Notes: generated by a model from the sequence alone, not told the origin. Counted from the stretch's first letter, positions 1-10,248 are shown. The stretch is 64,000 nt of DNA from Leptospira sp. WS4.C2 (GCF_040833985.1 NZ_CP162139.1:3444501-3508500); one strand, 5' to 3'. Numbers and translations are program-made.

Positions 1-132
1 ATTGAATCCTTCATTACGAATGAGAACCACAGAACGAAAAATAGAATCTACTGCCGGCTCAGGATCTACCTGAGCCAGTATTGACCTACTCAATACAAAA
101 AACAGAATGCAGGTTTTAAATATTTTATTCAT
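1..132 (-). CDS. N-terminal part of a secreted protein, cut by the window edge
   Basis: Only 44 codons are visible. The product begins with a basic start and a hydrophobic stretch ending in LAQ, a plausible signal peptide, so it is probably exported. The next residues (SIFRSVVLIRNEGF) faintly resemble the first strand of trypsin-like/HtrA serine proteases, but this is too short to trust. Its ATG overlaps the stop of the upstream gene by 8 nt (125-132), so the two are probably co-transcribed and translationally coupled. Confidence 0.6.
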   Translation of the reverse strand, partial: MNKIFKTCILFFVLSRSILAQVDPEPAVDSIFRSVVLIRNEGFN

Positions 133-994
133 AATACAAAACGATTTTCTCCCAAAAGGTTTGAGTTTCTGTGATTTTTTTTAGGACGGCATTTCCTAAA
201 ACTCGGTCCCCAGGTTTTGGATTTTTCCATATCGTATTGGATGAAACCAAATCACCAGAAGCGGAAGAAGGCACTCGGATCAAACTATAAGCAGAATCAC
301 GAATGCATGTGATACGAAAAACATAAGATACCGTTTGATCCCAATAAAAACTTTCGTCTTTTTCGATAAATTCCAAAGGACAAGAAGAATCAAAAAACAC
401 CTCAATATTACTAGGAACTTCTTTTCTTCGGCGTGGGTTCTCCGTAATGGATTTAAAATAGAAGAGGTTCGGATTCTGAATCGGTTTATAGGTCTTCGTT
501 AAAGTCCTACCTTCAGACAAGGTTGGACTTTGTTTTTTTGTTGGATAATCTAAGTCTGTATCATCCATACTCATTTTTGAAACTAGTTTTGTTTCGGTCA
601 TACCAAGACCTGTTTCAATTTCTAAGTATTGTTTTTTTCCAATGCGATGAACAGCCCTTAATCGGAACATCCCAGGATCTAATTTCCTTTTTTGATGAGA
701 TTGGAATTGAATCAACATCGGATCCGAATCTTTTTGGCAACTGAAGCGAAAGTATGTGACAGAGGAAATGCGAGAAGCAGGTTCTAAATGGCAACTACCA
801 TCATCCATAGGCAAACTTTGATTGTTTTGGATCTGTTTTCGGATCATCTTGGATGGTTTTCTCTCTTTCCAAGCCTCCATTTCTGCCGCAAGTGTATGTA
901 GTGACAAGTTTGTCGTTGTGCGGTCCGCAAAAACAAGGCCAGACAGGAAAAGAAACAAAATCAATGCGAAGTATATGTATAACTGCCTAATCAT
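125..994 (-). CDS. Secreted hypothetical protein, 289 aa
   Basis: Family not recognised. The first ~23 residues form a clear signal peptide (hydrophobic core FALILFLFLSGLVFA, then polar sequence), so the protein should be periplasmic or surface exposed. The mature part is mostly polar, with five cysteines spread over its length (for example SCHLE, FSCQK, SSCPLE, ITCIR), which could form disulfides. It lies first in a minus-strand pair with the truncated gene at the left edge and overlaps it by 8 nt. No clear Shine-Dalgarno precedes the ATG. A short imperfect dyad lies just upstream (1002-1021). Confidence 0.75.
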   Translation of the reverse strand: MIRQLYIYFALILFLFLSGLVFADRTTTNLSLHTLAAEMEAWKERKPSKMIRKQIQNNQSLPMDDGSCHLEPASRISSVTYFRFSCQKDSDPMLIQFQSHQKRKLDPGMFRLRAVHRIGKKQYLEIETGLGMTETKLVSKMSMDDTDLDYPTKKQSPTLSEGRTLTKTYKPIQNPNLFYFKSITENPRRRKEVPSNIEVFFDSSCPLEFIEKDESFYWDQTVSYVFRITCIRDSAYSLIRVPSSASGDLVSSNTIWKNPKPGDRVLGNAVLKKITETQTFWEKIVLYYE

Positions 995-1166
995 GGATTA
1001 CCGATTATGGTGATTATCGGCTTCTTTACCCCGAAGAATCAACTGGCATCCAATTGATTTCTTTTCTCATTATGTCTCAAACCATAGATGAACTTTTTTT
1101 TTGGTTTTCAGACTTTCAAAAATTCATGGGGGGGAAAAGTAATGTAAGAAATAGGAGAATACTTTT

Positions 1167-2015
1167 TTGAACTGGAACTTTCTTAAAACCGAAATAGAAC
1201 CTGGTGACTTCCTCATCGATTGTCGTTCCCAATCAGCATATGAAGAAGAAACATTAGAAGGTGCCTACTACTATCCATTTATCAAAAAAGCATTCGGATC
1301 TGATCCAGAATCCCAAAAGAAATTGTACGGACCGATGGCCGCTGTCGTACAAGAATTTCAAAAATCAAAAAAAACTCGAATCATTGTTTTCGATGAGGGA
1401 ATGGGAATGTTCTCCACTCGTATGGTGTATTTACTCCGAGGAATGGGAATCAAAGATGCCTATGTTCTTGGTCAAAAATGGCCTGCCACTGGAAATAAAT
1501 CCAAAGGTGAGCTGAAAATAGAGCCACCGATCGCTGACAAAGTAAAACCCATCGAAGGTGTCGTAGACAAAGCCTTTATGGAACGAAATCTTACCAAACT
1601 CCAAATCTTCGATGCAAGAACCATGGACGAATACGAAGGCCGGTTGCCAAGACTCACTGCTCCAGAAGAGGGAACTCTTTGTGGACGTTTGCCTGGAGCC
1701 TTCCTTTGGGATTGGAGAAACCTTTATGATGGGGAAGCAAATCTCATCGAACGCTCTTTATTCAAAAAACGTCTGAATGGATTTCCATTTATGCCAGAAA
1801 GACCGACGGTCATCTATGATTACAACGGGGCACGTTCTTGTTTGTTGGCGCTGATGCTTAGGGAGGCAGGGTACATCGATGTAACCACTTACCAAGGTTC
1901 TTGGTTTGAATGGAGAAAGTCGAGCCTACCGAAACAAGCGGTTGCTGTTTTTGGTGCCAAACAAGTGGCAGCGGCTCCTCCTCGGGTTGGCGGAGTCGAT
2001 CGCAAGAAAGTTTAA
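1167..2015 (+). CDS. Two-domain rhodanese-like protein lacking both catalytic cysteines
   Basis: A tandem rhodanese fold of 282 aa, the size of SseA/TST thiosulfate or mercaptopyruvate sulfurtransferases. Family landmarks are an N-terminal LIDCR segment, a second-domain entry [11 protein letters not shown] and the closing YQGSWFEW segment. In active enzymes the C-terminal loop has Cys after the hydrophobic strand. Here both loops carry Asp (IIVFDEGMG and [10 protein letters not shown]). A Cys sits seven positions later (ARSC) and is unlikely to replace it. The start is TTG, supported by AGGAGA at 1153-1158; no ATG with a good site lies nearby. The probable role is a non-catalytic binding protein, or an enzyme with shifted chemistry. 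It precedes the GH31 gene by 59 nt. Confidence 0.85.
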   Translation: MNWNFLKTEIEPGDFLIDCRSQSAYEEETLEGAYYYPFIKKAFGSDPESQKKLYGPMAAVVQEFQKSKKTRIIVFDEGMGMFSTRMVYLLRGMGIKDAYVLGQKWPATGNKSKGELKIEPPIADKVKPIEGVVDKAFMERNLTKLQIFDARTMDEYEGRLPRLTAPEEGTLCGRLPGAFLWDWRNLYDGEANLIERSLFKKRLNGFPFMPERPTVIYDYNGARSCLLALMLREAGYIDVTTYQGSWFEWRKSSLPKQAVAVFGAKQVAAAPPRVGGVDRKKV

Positions 2016-2074
2016 AAAAGGATTTACGAAACCTTAAACCATCGATCCACTTACTCCTGCTCCTGGAGGGGTCG

Positions 2075-4309
2075 ATGGCATCTCGATTATTTCTATTATC
2101 ATTCTCTCTATTATTTTTGGAATGTGCGTCTCGTGTCATTTTCCATCTTCCCAAAACGGAAGAATCGTTTCCCCTGAGCAAACAAATCCAATGGATTCAA
2201 TCGGCAAAAGAGCTCACCTTAAAAAACCAGTCGCTGGATAAGGACTTTATCAAACTTTCTTTGGAAGAACCCTTTCTCCAATCTTTCACCAAAGAGACAA
2301 CTGCCAAATACCGGATGGCATCCTTTCAATTCAAAGAGGCTTTACGAAAATCCTGCACAGAACAGTCAATAGACGAAATCAAAAAGGAAACCGGCAAAAT
2401 TACCATCAAAGGAAAGTTAACTGGTAATGATTGTTCAAGTGATTACCAAATCGTATTTGTCGCCAAATCGGAAACCGAAATAGAATTCAAAATCACTCTT
2501 TCTGATCCCACTCTCAACAGAATCCAATTTCAATACAGTTCCCATCCAGAAGAACGAATCTATGGACTTGGAGAACAGTTTACCTATGATGAACTCAAAG
2601 GAAAAACACCCTTCCTATTCACTGAAGAACAAGGAGTGGGTCGGGGAGACCAGCCCATCACAGCGGGAGCCAATTTGATGGCTGGTGCAGGTGGAAATGT
2701 TTACACTACCTATGCCCCCATTCCTCACTACATCACTTCCGAAAATCGTTCTGTATTTTTTGAAAACAGTGGTTATGCGAACTTTGATTTTAGTAATTCG
2801 AAAAAAACCAAGGTGGAATTTTGGGACTTCCAATCAGAAAAATCTCTTACCGGGACTATTTGGCTTGGAACTTCTTCGAAAGCACTGATAGAAGCCTATA
2901 CCAAAAAAACAGGTAGGTTTCCGAAACTTCCCGATTGGGCTTACGGAACTTGGCTCGGGGTCCAAGGGGGAACAGAAAAAGTTTCCTCAATTGTCAAACA
3001 AGCTAAGGATGCCGGAAACCCAGTGACCGCACTTTGGATCCAAGACTGGTGTGGGCGTCGTGTTACCAATTTTGGAGACCAACTCAAATGGCGTTGGTAT
3101 GCCGACGAAACCCTCTACCCCGATTTTAAAAAATTTGTAAAATCGATGAATGATCAAAATGTACAGGTCTTAGGTTATATTAATTCCTTTCTAGCTGATA
3201 CGGATCCGAAAAAACCAGGAGATGATTTTACCAATTCCCTCTTAACGGAAGCAAAAGCAAAAGGATATCTTGTCAAAAACCAAAATGGAGAAGATTACCT
3301 CATCCAAACCGTTGGATTTCCAGCTTACTTAATTGATCTCACCAATCCCGGGGCAGTGCGTTGGACCAAGGACTTAATCAAAAAGAACTTAATTGGAATG
3401 GGTCTTTCTGGTTGGATGGCCGATTTTGGAGAATGGTTGCCCTACGACGCCAAACTTGCATCAGGTGTTGATGCCAAAATCTATCACAATCGTTATCCTG
3501 TAGATTGGGCAAGAATCAACCGAGAGGCGATTAAAGAAGCCGGTATGGAGGGTAAAATTGTATTTTTTACTCGAGCAGGGTATAGTTATTCCAATGCCAA
3601 CTCCACACTCTTTTGGGAAGGAGACCAAATGGTGAGTTTTGGAACCAATGACGGCCTTCCTTCTTCCATCATTGGCCTAACCACATCGGGTATCAGCGGT
3701 TATGCGTTAAACCATAGTGACATTGGTGGGTACACAACCATTTCTAATCCACTTCGTAACTACCATAGATCCAAAGAACTTCTTTTGCGATGGGCGGAGG
3801 CCTCTGCATTTACACCAGTCTTTCGTACCCACGAAGGGAATCGACCTCTAAAGAACTGGCAAGTTTACACTTACACAAAACCGGATGGAACCAAATCCCT
3901 CGGTGATGAAGATACAGTGGCACTATTTGCAAAAATTGCTAAAATCCATTTTGCCCTAAAACCATATATTCAAAGTTTGGTGGAAGAAGCATCCCAAACA
4001 GGAATTCCAGTTGTCCGACATAATGCGATAGTAGAACCTGAAGATAAAAATTTATTAAAATACAAATATCAGTTTTTTTTAGGGGACGATCTGCTTGTAG
4101 CTCCTGTTGTAGAAAGTGGAGAAATTGTTCAGGATGTTTATCTCCCTCGTGGTAGGTGGCAACATCTTTGGACGGGAACCACTTATGATGGTTATAGAAA
4201 AGTACAAGTACCTGCACCCATCGGAAAACCACCTGCCTTCCTTCGGATCGGTGGAAAGTCGGAAGCTCTCATTCGTTCTTCCATCAGTAATATTCGGAAT
4301 AAAGACTAA
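2075..4309 (+). CDS. GH31 alpha-glycosidase, YihQ (sulfoquinovosidase)-like lipoprotein
   Basis: A 744-residue glycoside hydrolase of family 31. Residues 1-20 are a lipoprotein signal (LLFLECAS), so it is probably anchored in the envelope. The nucleophile motif WMADFGE gives Asp450 and the acid/base motif WEGDQM gives Asp517. HSDIGGYTT and RTHEGNRP match the YihQ branch of the family from memory. In E. coli YihQ, Arg301, Trp304 and Tyr508 help bind the sulfonate. Here the Trp (W339) and the Tyr of GGYTT are kept but the Arg is Gln336, so the substrate may not be sulfoquinovose. The ATG at 2075 was chosen because it begins the signal peptide and follows GGAGGG. The reading frame stays open further upstream. 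Confidence 0.9.
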   Translation: MASRLFLLSFSLLFLECASRVIFHLPKTEESFPLSKQIQWIQSAKELTLKNQSLDKDFIKLSLEEPFLQSFTKETTAKYRMASFQFKEALRKSCTEQSIDEIKKETGKITIKGKLTGNDCSSDYQIVFVAKSETEIEFKITLSDPTLNRIQFQYSSHPEERIYGLGEQFTYDELKGKTPFLFTEEQGVGRGDQPITAGANLMAGAGGNVYTTYAPIPHYITSENRSVFFENSGYANFDFSNSKKTKVEFWDFQSEKSLTGTIWLGTSSKALIEAYTKKTGRFPKLPDWAYGTWLGVQGGTEKVSSIVKQAKDAGNPVTALWIQDWCGRRVTNFGDQLKWRWYADETLYPDFKKFVKSMNDQNVQVLGYINSFLADTDPKKPGDDFTNSLLTEAKAKGYLVKNQNGEDYLIQTVGFPAYLIDLTNPGAVRWTKDLIKKNLIGMGLSGWMADFGEWLPYDAKLASGVDAKIYHNRYPVDWARINREAIKEAGMEGKIVFFTRAGYSYSNANSTLFWEGDQMVSFGTNDGLPSSIIGLTTSGISGYALNHSDIGGYTTISNPLRNYHRSKELLLRWAEASAFTPVFRTHEGNRPLKNWQVYTYTKPDGTKSLGDEDTVALFAKIAKIHFALKPYIQSLVEEASQTGIPVVRHNAIVEPEDKNLLKYKYQFFLGDDLLVAPVVESGEIVQDVYLPRGRWQHLWTGTTYDGYRKVQVPAPIGKPPAFLRIGGKSEALIRSSISNIRNKD

Positions 4310-4323
4310 GGACAACTACTCTT

Positions 4324-5151
4324 ATGAAATTTGCACTGATTGGAGACATTCACGGATATTGGAACCATCTTGATATCGAGTATTTCAATTCTTCGGATTA
4401 CGATTGTTTGTTTTTTACAGGAGACCTTAGGGGCAATCCAAAACTTGGCAAACTTTCTTTCCAAGGTCTCAACAAACGAGCGTATATGATTCCAGGAAAT
4501 TGGGATGGAACCAGTCTCACATCCATCATAGGAGAAGTCATCCAATCCAAAATCCTGATCCAATCCGGGCATTTTGGCCAAAACAGAAGGATGCGTAAAC
4601 TTTCTGAACTAGTAAAACCAATTAGTTTACTTGGTTACAGTTCTTTAGTTTTATCACAGGAGTTAGACTTAAGTTTGATTGTAGGTCGGCCCCATGCTAT
4701 GGGTGGAGGACTTAGTTTTGCACCCAATATGAAAAAAACCTATATGGTTTCCAACATGGACACATCGATTGAAAAATACAAACGCCTCATCGATGGAACA
4801 AAGGAGAAAAATTTATTCTTCCTTTCGCATAACGGTCCTTTTGGTTTGGGCGCCGCAAAAAATTCTATGTATGGAGCAGAATTCAAAAAAGAAGGTGGAG
4901 ACTGGGGAGATATTGATCTGACCGAAGCCATAAGTTACGCCAAATCCATCGGGAAAAAAGTTCCCTTGGTTCTCTCAGGTCATATGCACCATACCATTAG
5001 TAAAAAAAGAGAACGTGAAACCCATGAATACACAGGTGGAACTTTCTATGTGAACGGTGCCAAAGTCCCAAGGATTCAAGAAGGAAAACATTTCCATACA
5101 AAAATCGAATGGGATGGAGGGTCTGCTACTGTGATTCCTTTGTGGGTGTAA
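4324..5151 (+). CDS. Calcineurin-like metallophosphoesterase, 275 aa
   Basis: The full set of metal-site motifs of this superfamily is visible: GDIHG near the N-terminus, GDL around residue 36, GNWD around residue 60 (the usual GNHD/GNCD), SHNG around residue 163 and GHMHH around residue 221. It should be a soluble two-metal phosphoesterase; no signal peptide is seen. The substrate cannot be read from sequence. It begins 14 nt after the GH31 gene on the same strand, so the two probably share a transcript. It converges on osmC, with 10 nt between the stops. Confidence 0.88.
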   Translation: MKFALIGDIHGYWNHLDIEYFNSSDYDCLFFTGDLRGNPKLGKLSFQGLNKRAYMIPGNWDGTSLTSIIGEVIQSKILIQSGHFGQNRRMRKLSELVKPISLLGYSSLVLSQELDLSLIVGRPHAMGGGLSFAPNMKKTYMVSNMDTSIEKYKRLIDGTKEKNLFFLSHNGPFGLGAAKNSMYGAEFKKEGGDWGDIDLTEAISYAKSIGKKVPLVLSGHMHHTISKKRERETHEYTGGTFYVNGAKVPRIQEGKHFHTKIEWDGGSATVIPLWV

Positions 5152-5161
5152 CTAAGTGAAT

Positions 5162-5566
5162 CTACCCTAGTTTGGTTTCGATTTCAATTTTTCCAGAAAG
5201 GATTTTATGCACCGGGCAAGCATTAGCTACAGAAAGTAACCTTTCTCGTTGTTCGGGAGTTAAATTTCCAGAAAGTATGACTTCCCGCACAAATTTGTGA
5301 TCATCGGCAGTTCGCTTATCAATTGTTACATGAACTTCTACTGTATCCAAAGGGTATTCTTTTCTATCTGCATACATCCTGATGGTAATAGAAGTACAAG
5401 CACCCAGAGAAGAAGCCAGTAATTCGGTAGGCATAGGTCCTAAATCCGTTCCGTCTTTATCTTTTGGTTCATCGGCAATCCAACTATGTTTTCCTGACGA
5501 GATTTTTGTTTCATATTTTGTTTTAGCGGTAGATACTACCACCTTGTCTTCGAATACTGCTGTCAT
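5162..5566 (-). CDS. OsmC/Ohr-family protein
   Basis: A 134-aa OsmC-fold protein. These small cytoplasmic thiol peroxidases reduce organic hydroperoxides using two cysteines. Both expected cysteines are present: LGACTSIT in the long central helix and ANACPVHK near the C-terminus. The short N-terminus and the [17 protein letters not shown] stretch fit the YhfA/OsmC-like subgroup rather than classical Ohr. Its ATG overlaps the stop of the acyltransferase gene at 5563 by 4 nt, implying coupled expression. Confidence 0.88.
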   Translation of the reverse strand: MTAVFEDKVVVSTAKTKYETKISSGKHSWIADEPKDKDGTDLGPMPTELLASSLGACTSITIRMYADRKEYPLDTVEVHVTIDKRTADDHKFVREVILSGNLTPEQRERLLSVANACPVHKILSGKIEIETKLG

Positions 5567-6237
5567 TTGGATTCTCCTTTATAAATTCGTTCTGCTTCTG
5601 TAATCGCGCGATTGCGATTGTTTAACATCGCCTCTTCTACTTTTAGACGCATCTTTTCAAATTCCTCTTCATTCAAATTACGAGGAACTGAAATGGGCTC
5701 TCCATAGGAGACAACAAAAGTGGTAAAGGGTTTAGGAACTCTATGTTTGTCCCAAGCTCTTTCCAAAATCCACTGCCGACTACATTCATAATGAAAAGGA
5801 ACTATGGGAACTTGTGTGACTTGGGCTGCGGCAATGACTCCAGGTTGGAGAATGAAGGCAGGACCTCTTGGCCCATCGGGGGTAAAGGCTGCAGGTAGGC
5901 CTTTTTTTAAATGTTGGATTACTGCCTTTAAAGCTTTGGATCCACCCTTAGAACTACTGCCACGAATGCTTGTGTTTCCAAACCGATGGACCACTTGGTT
6001 GATGTAGTCCCCATCTTTCGATTCAGAAATCAAAACCGCAACGTTTTTACCTCGATGTAAATAAGGAGAGTACAAAACGTTTGTATGCCAAATAGAATAG
6101 ATATAAGGTTTTTTGTTTCTGAATAATTCTTCGTAAGGTTCGTTTGTGAGAAAACGAAATCTTGAAGTGAGTCCAATCAAACGTTGGAACCAAACGACGA
6201 TGAGAGGCAACAACCAAACTAAAATTTTACGTTTCAA
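5563..6237 (-). CDS. DUF374-type lysophospholipid acyltransferase family protein
   Basis: A 224-aa membrane-associated acyltransferase-like protein. Its N-terminal ~20 residues are hydrophobic ([18 protein letters not shown]), followed by [12 protein letters not shown], in the place of the HX4D/E acyltransferase motif, and TPDGPRGP, the hallmark of the DUF374 (LPLAT-like) family. The family is linked to outer-membrane lipid acylation, but the exact acceptor is not known. It is followed by osmC with a 4-nt overlap and sits 60 nt downstream of csrA on the same strand. An AGAGTT/AACTCT inverted repeat (6255-6278) in that gap could partly separate it from the flagellar operon. Confidence 0.85.
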   Translation of the reverse strand: MKRKILVWLLPLIVVWFQRLIGLTSRFRFLTNEPYEELFRNKKPYIYSIWHTNVLYSPYLHRGKNVAVLISESKDGDYINQVVHRFGNTSIRGSSSKGGSKALKAVIQHLKKGLPAAFTPDGPRGPAFILQPGVIAAAQVTQVPIVPFHYECSRQWILERAWDKHRVPKPFTTFVVSYGEPISVPRNLNEEEFEKMRLKVEEAMLNNRNRAITEAERIYKGESK

Positions 6238-6297
6238 AGGTAAGGATACTCCCCAGAGTTAAATTCCAGGGAAACTCTAATCTAGCGAAAGATCAAG

Positions 6298-6537
6298 TTA
6301 AGTTTTCTTTTTGAACAAGTCTCCCAACTTACCCAAATCTTCCGGTTTGATGTTTGTTCCGGCAGCTTTTTTGTTTTCTTCTTGGATTTCTTTGTATACT
6401 TCCGCCCGATGAACAGAAACATTTTTCGGAGCTTTGACGCCAATCTTTACTTGATCACCCTTAATATCTACAATAACGATTTCGATATCGTCACCGATCA
6501 TAATCGATTGGTTACTCCTCCTTGCAAGAACTAACAC
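6298..6537 (-). CDS. csrA: Carbon storage regulator CsrA
   Basis: A 79-aa RNA-binding post-transcriptional regulator. It has the canonical start ([16 protein letters not shown]), the core [18 protein letters not shown] and VSVHRAEVY, whose Arg contacts GGA motifs in target mRNAs. The C-terminal ~20 residues are a lysine-rich extension. The start codon is GTG, 3 nt after the fliW stop, with AAAAGG about 8 nt upstream inside fliW. FliW is known in Bacillus and Campylobacter to bind and inhibit CsrA; the adjacency suggests the same circuit here. It is the last gene of the hook-associated operon. Confidence 0.96.
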   Translation of the reverse strand: MLVLARRSNQSIMIGDDIEIVIVDIKGDQVKIGVKAPKNVSVHRAEVYKEIQEENKKAAGTNIKPEDLGKLGDLFKKKT

Positions 6538-6540
6538 GGA

Positions 6541-7002
6541 TTATACCTTTTCGGAAGACATCTCTTCCATTGATTCAATGATGTTTTTACGGATGGGGTG
6601 ATTTTCATCACGAGAAATACATTGTTTTCCCTTACCTTCTTTTCCATTCAGAATGATAGGCCCTTGGAGATTCGCAGTCATTCCCTTGGGATTGTCATGC
6701 GGAATGGTGACAATGAGGAAAATCAGTCCCTCTTTCCAACCAGACAGTCCAATGTCATGAAGTTCCTCATCAGAAACTGCAGGTTTGTAATCGCTCATAA
6801 AAAGTTCAGGTTGAATGACAATAAATGCCAGTCCCGATTCTTTTGTGGATTGTAACCATTTAAAAGGACTTTCTGGACTTTCTTCAATCAGTGCATACTC
6901 GTCAAATTCTTCAAATCCTAACAATCCTTGTGGGAATTTTAAGATTTGTTTTGCGTCCACTTGGATGGTTCCGAAAGGTTTTGTGTGAATCGTTACCGAC
7001 AT
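6541..7002 (-). CDS. fliW: Flagellar assembly factor FliW
   Basis: A CsrA antagonist and flagellin-binding assembly factor. It is recognised from FPQGLLGFEEFDEYALIE, the downstream PFKWLQS and the AFIVIQPELF strand. The ATG at 7002 gives 153 residues, the usual family size, and has AGGA about 7 nt upstream. An alternative ATG at 7044 would add 14 residues but has no good ribosome site. It sits between flgL and csrA. No flagellin gene is visible in this window, so the FliW partner is encoded elsewhere. Confidence 0.93.
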   Translation of the reverse strand: MSVTIHTKPFGTIQVDAKQILKFPQGLLGFEEFDEYALIEESPESPFKWLQSTKESGLAFIVIQPELFMSDYKPAVSDEELHDIGLSGWKEGLIFLIVTIPHDNPKGMTANLQGPIILNGKEGKGKQCISRDENHPIRKNIIESMEEMSSEKV

Positions 7003-7054
7003 TCTAGTTCCTGTAGTTTCTATTCTTTCTAATATTTCCGTCATTTAATTTCGT

Positions 7055-8323
7055 TTACCGAAGGAAATCCATCAAAGTTGGTTTGATAATTTTAGAACCG
7101 ACATTGAGCGCATAACTATGAATTGTTTCTAACCACTTCATATTCATAATGGTCTCTGGAAAATCGATTCCTTCATTTTTAGCAAGAAGTTCGGTCATAT
7201 ACATTTTATCATAAGAAACTCGATCTTCATGTTGTTCCAAACGATTCATACGAGCCCCAATCGTTGCCCGATGACGAAGGATGTTTTCCAATGCTAAGTC
7301 CAAATCCCCCAAATCCCTTCCGCCAATGCGTTCTTGATCTTTTTGGATGAGGTCATTTCGAAGTTGGATGAGAACATCAAACACGGAAAGTCCGGTCACT
7401 GTTGCCGACTTTGAGAAGTTATTCGGTGGTTCACTCGCACTTGGTTCCACAAGTCCAATATCACGAAGTACTGTCCCGCCATCCACATCCTCCAACCAAA
7501 TTTGGTGAGGTGCTGTCGAGGAGATCGAAATGTTATCTTGAGCCAGTTTACTTGCTTTCACTTCAAGAGGAGCATTATTGATTTTATCAATCACATCATC
7601 AATGGTATCACCCACAGAGATATGAATCTCTACTCCATCAATTTTGAACTTTTGGTCGGAAGTGGCTTGGTAGGCAGAGTTATCCACTTTGGAAGTGACA
7701 CTGACGTTTGTTCCCCAAAATACTTTGTTTCCAGGAATTGTGATCGGGATGTATTCACCCTTTTCAATTTCACGGAGTTGTTCTCCAATATCACCGCGAT
7801 ACTCAACCCCCACATATTGGTTTTTGAGTTCGAGGCCTTGTAATCCCTTAATTTTCGATTCGATAGGTTCAAAAGGAGGCCGTTCAATCACATGACCACC
7901 AAACAAAGGTTGTCCGGTAGCATCACGGGCATTGGCAAGATCGACAATCGCACGTAAGTGTTGGTCTATCTCTTTCCCGATAGCCACTTCCAATTCAAAT
8001 CCCTTGTCCCCTTGGTAAATTCCATTCCCAGCCTGAACCGTAAGAACACGAGCTCTTTGGAAAATCTCTCCCATTTTGTCAAGGACACCATCAATTTGTT
8101 GTAACCTTTGGTATCCATCCCCAATGTTTTCCTCATATTGAGAAAGTTCATTCAGGCGTGATCGAAAGTACATTTGGTTTGTGGCCGCACCCGGATCATC
8201 GGATGGTTTACGAATTTTTAATCCAGTCCCAAGTTGGGTTTGGGTTTCGTCCATAGCCACTTGGTGGCGGTTTAAGTTCCGCACCAAGGAATTGTTCTGC
8301 ATCATGTTAGTGATTCGAATCAT
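7055..8323 (-). CDS. flgL: Flagellar hook-associated protein FlgL (HAP3)
   Basis: A 422-aa hook-filament junction protein. The N-terminus (MIRITNMMQNNSLVRNLNRH, then LGTGLKIRKPSDDPGAA) is the flagellin-like D0/D1 helix with the conserved SDDP. The C-terminus carries the matching helix with ATIGARMNRLEQHEDR. It is longer than the enterobacterial protein (~317 aa) because of a larger central region, roughly residues 150-330. It begins 2 nt after flgK, so the two are cotranscribed. The protein is exported by the flagellar type III system; no Sec signal is present. Confidence 0.95.
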   Translation of the reverse strand: MIRITNMMQNNSLVRNLNRHQVAMDETQTQLGTGLKIRKPSDDPGAATNQMYFRSRLNELSQYEENIGDGYQRLQQIDGVLDKMGEIFQRARVLTVQAGNGIYQGDKGFELEVAIGKEIDQHLRAIVDLANARDATGQPLFGGHVIERPPFEPIESKIKGLQGLELKNQYVGVEYRGDIGEQLREIEKGEYIPITIPGNKVFWGTNVSVTSKVDNSAYQATSDQKFKIDGVEIHISVGDTIDDVIDKINNAPLEVKASKLAQDNISISSTAPHQIWLEDVDGGTVLRDIGLVEPSASEPPNNFSKSATVTGLSVFDVLIQLRNDLIQKDQERIGGRDLGDLDLALENILRHRATIGARMNRLEQHEDRVSYDKMYMTELLAKNEGIDFPETIMNMKWLETIHSYALNVGSKIIKPTLMDFLR

Positions 8324-8325
8324 TT

Positions 8326-10239
8326 TTATACACCTAACCTATTAATGATGGTATCCAACATTTCATTGAGTGTGGAGATCATTCTTGCGGAGGCGTTATA
8401 GGACTGTTGGAACTGAACCATATTGGCCATCTCTTCATCCAAATTCACACCCATCACAGACTGACGCATATTCTCAAGTTCTACCATCAGTTCATTTTGT
8501 GTTGTATACTCTTGTTTTGCTTCGCGAGCCTCTGTTCCCAGTCTAGAAATCAGTGAATTGTAAAAATCATCCGTTGTTTTGGAATAATCAAACATCACCG
8601 GTTTTTCTCGGAGGGCTGCAGCAATGAGAAGGGCATTGGATCCATCTTTTTGACCGTTAGGTGAGTTGTAATCCCCAGATCCATTTACATCCTTACCACG
8701 TGCTGCTGCAATGTTTGCCGGATTGTTTCTTACATCTTCAGACATTTTAAAGAAAGAGGAGGGATGGTACATCGGAGTGAGAGTGATGTCCTGCGCATTC
8801 GCTTGGAATTTATTGATCTCACCAATTTTTCGATAATCAAATGATCCTGCCACTCCCGTTGCCGTTAGAATTCCCGTAAGACCTACAAGGAGTTCTCCAG
8901 AATCTTCTAAGTGACGCACCATAAAGTTTTCTTTTTTATCCAGAGGGTTTGTCGTTGCTTTTAGTGCCAACTGGTTGTCATGCGACATGTAAGCAACCAC
9001 ACCCGTTTCCGAACGATTGATTCGTTTTATGACAGCATTCAAAGTATCATCTTTAGAATAAGGAACAAGAACTTCTGTTTCTCCACCGGGACTTGCTTTT
9101 AAAAATCGCATGGTTCCTGAGATTCCAATGGGACGATCGGCATCAATGGATGTACGACCTGTCACTCTGAACACAGCGGTTTTGTCGTTTAGTCCATCTC
9201 CGTCTGTATCAATTTCCCCAAAGGTGTTCGTGGCAAGAGCTCGGCTTTCAAAAAAGTTTAAATTTGTTTTTCCATTCAAACCAAATCCATCTTTATGGAT
9301 TTCATTGATGACATCCATGGCGTTGATCGCAAGGGCATCCACCGCATTGATTTTATCTACCAAAATTCGGTCGCGGATTTCGTATAGAGCTTGGATGCTT
9401 CCCTGACGAAGTAAAACGGTATCTCCCGTCTCTGACCATTTCAAATCAAGGAGTCCATCGTTATTCGGATTTCCAACGAGATCGATTTTATGAACTTTTT
9501 GTCCTTGGACAAGGATCTGTTGGCCAATAAAAACCATAAGTTCATCTTCATCACTGCGACCAATGGTAATGTCCGCCATTCCCGCAAGTTCTTGTAAAAG
9601 TTCGTCCCTTCGATCTAGAAGGTCATTGGGATTGTCACCTAATGCTTGTGATTTTGTGATCTTTTCGTTGAGTGATTTGATATTTTCAGCAACCGTATTT
9701 AAATGGTTTACTTTAGATTCAATTTCACGATTGGATTGGTCGCGAAGAAGGGACAGTTTCCTGTACACATCTTCCATTCGAGAACCCAGGGATTCTGCTT
9801 TCTCTTGGACCACAGCTCTATGTGCGGTTTCTTCTGGATAGTTAGAAAGATCTTCCCAAGAAGACCAAAACTGATCCATCATCGAACGTAGTGTCGTACC
9901 CGTTGGTTCGTTAAAAACTGTTTCTACTTGGTAAAGGTAATCGTTTTTTTTGCCCCAATATTCTTTGAGAGAGGATGAATCAATGATACGATCATCAATG
10001 AAATTATCACGAACTCTTTCGATTTCGGAAATTTTTACCCCTTGTCCAATTTGGCCGGGAACTTCTGCCCGATTGAACGCTGGATCATAAATCGGATCCA
10101 TACTGTTCATGACCACTCGTTGGCGAGCATAATGTTTGTTATCCGCATTGGATATGTTATGACCTGTGGTTTGGATCGCTTGTTGGTGGACCGAAAGTCC
10201 TCGTTTCCCTATTTCAATTCCTTGGAATGTTGATCCCAT
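8326..10239 (-). CDS. flgK: Flagellar hook-associated protein FlgK (HAP1)
   Basis: A 637-aa hook-filament junction protein. The N-terminal motif is [20 protein letters not shown] followed by [18 protein letters not shown], typical of hook/rod proteins. The C-terminus ends in the conserved helix ([20 protein letters not shown], then [17 protein letters not shown]). The length fits spirochaetal FlgK with an expanded middle. It lies between flgN (9 nt upstream) and flgL (2 nt downstream). FlgN is its likely export chaperone. Confidence 0.96.
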   Translation of the reverse strand: MGSTFQGIEIGKRGLSVHQQAIQTTGHNISNADNKHYARQRVVMNSMDPIYDPAFNRAEVPGQIGQGVKISEIERVRDNFIDDRIIDSSSLKEYWGKKNDYLYQVETVFNEPTGTTLRSMMDQFWSSWEDLSNYPEETAHRAVVQEKAESLGSRMEDVYRKLSLLRDQSNREIESKVNHLNTVAENIKSLNEKITKSQALGDNPNDLLDRRDELLQELAGMADITIGRSDEDELMVFIGQQILVQGQKVHKIDLVGNPNNDGLLDLKWSETGDTVLLRQGSIQALYEIRDRILVDKINAVDALAINAMDVINEIHKDGFGLNGKTNLNFFESRALATNTFGEIDTDGDGLNDKTAVFRVTGRTSIDADRPIGISGTMRFLKASPGGETEVLVPYSKDDTLNAVIKRINRSETGVVAYMSHDNQLALKATTNPLDKKENFMVRHLEDSGELLVGLTGILTATGVAGSFDYRKIGEINKFQANAQDITLTPMYHPSSFFKMSEDVRNNPANIAAARGKDVNGSGDYNSPNGQKDGSNALLIAAALREKPVMFDYSKTTDDFYNSLISRLGTEAREAKQEYTTQNELMVELENMRQSVMGVNLDEEMANMVQFQQSYNASARMISTLNEMLDTIINRLGV

Positions 10240-10248
10240 ACGATTCTC

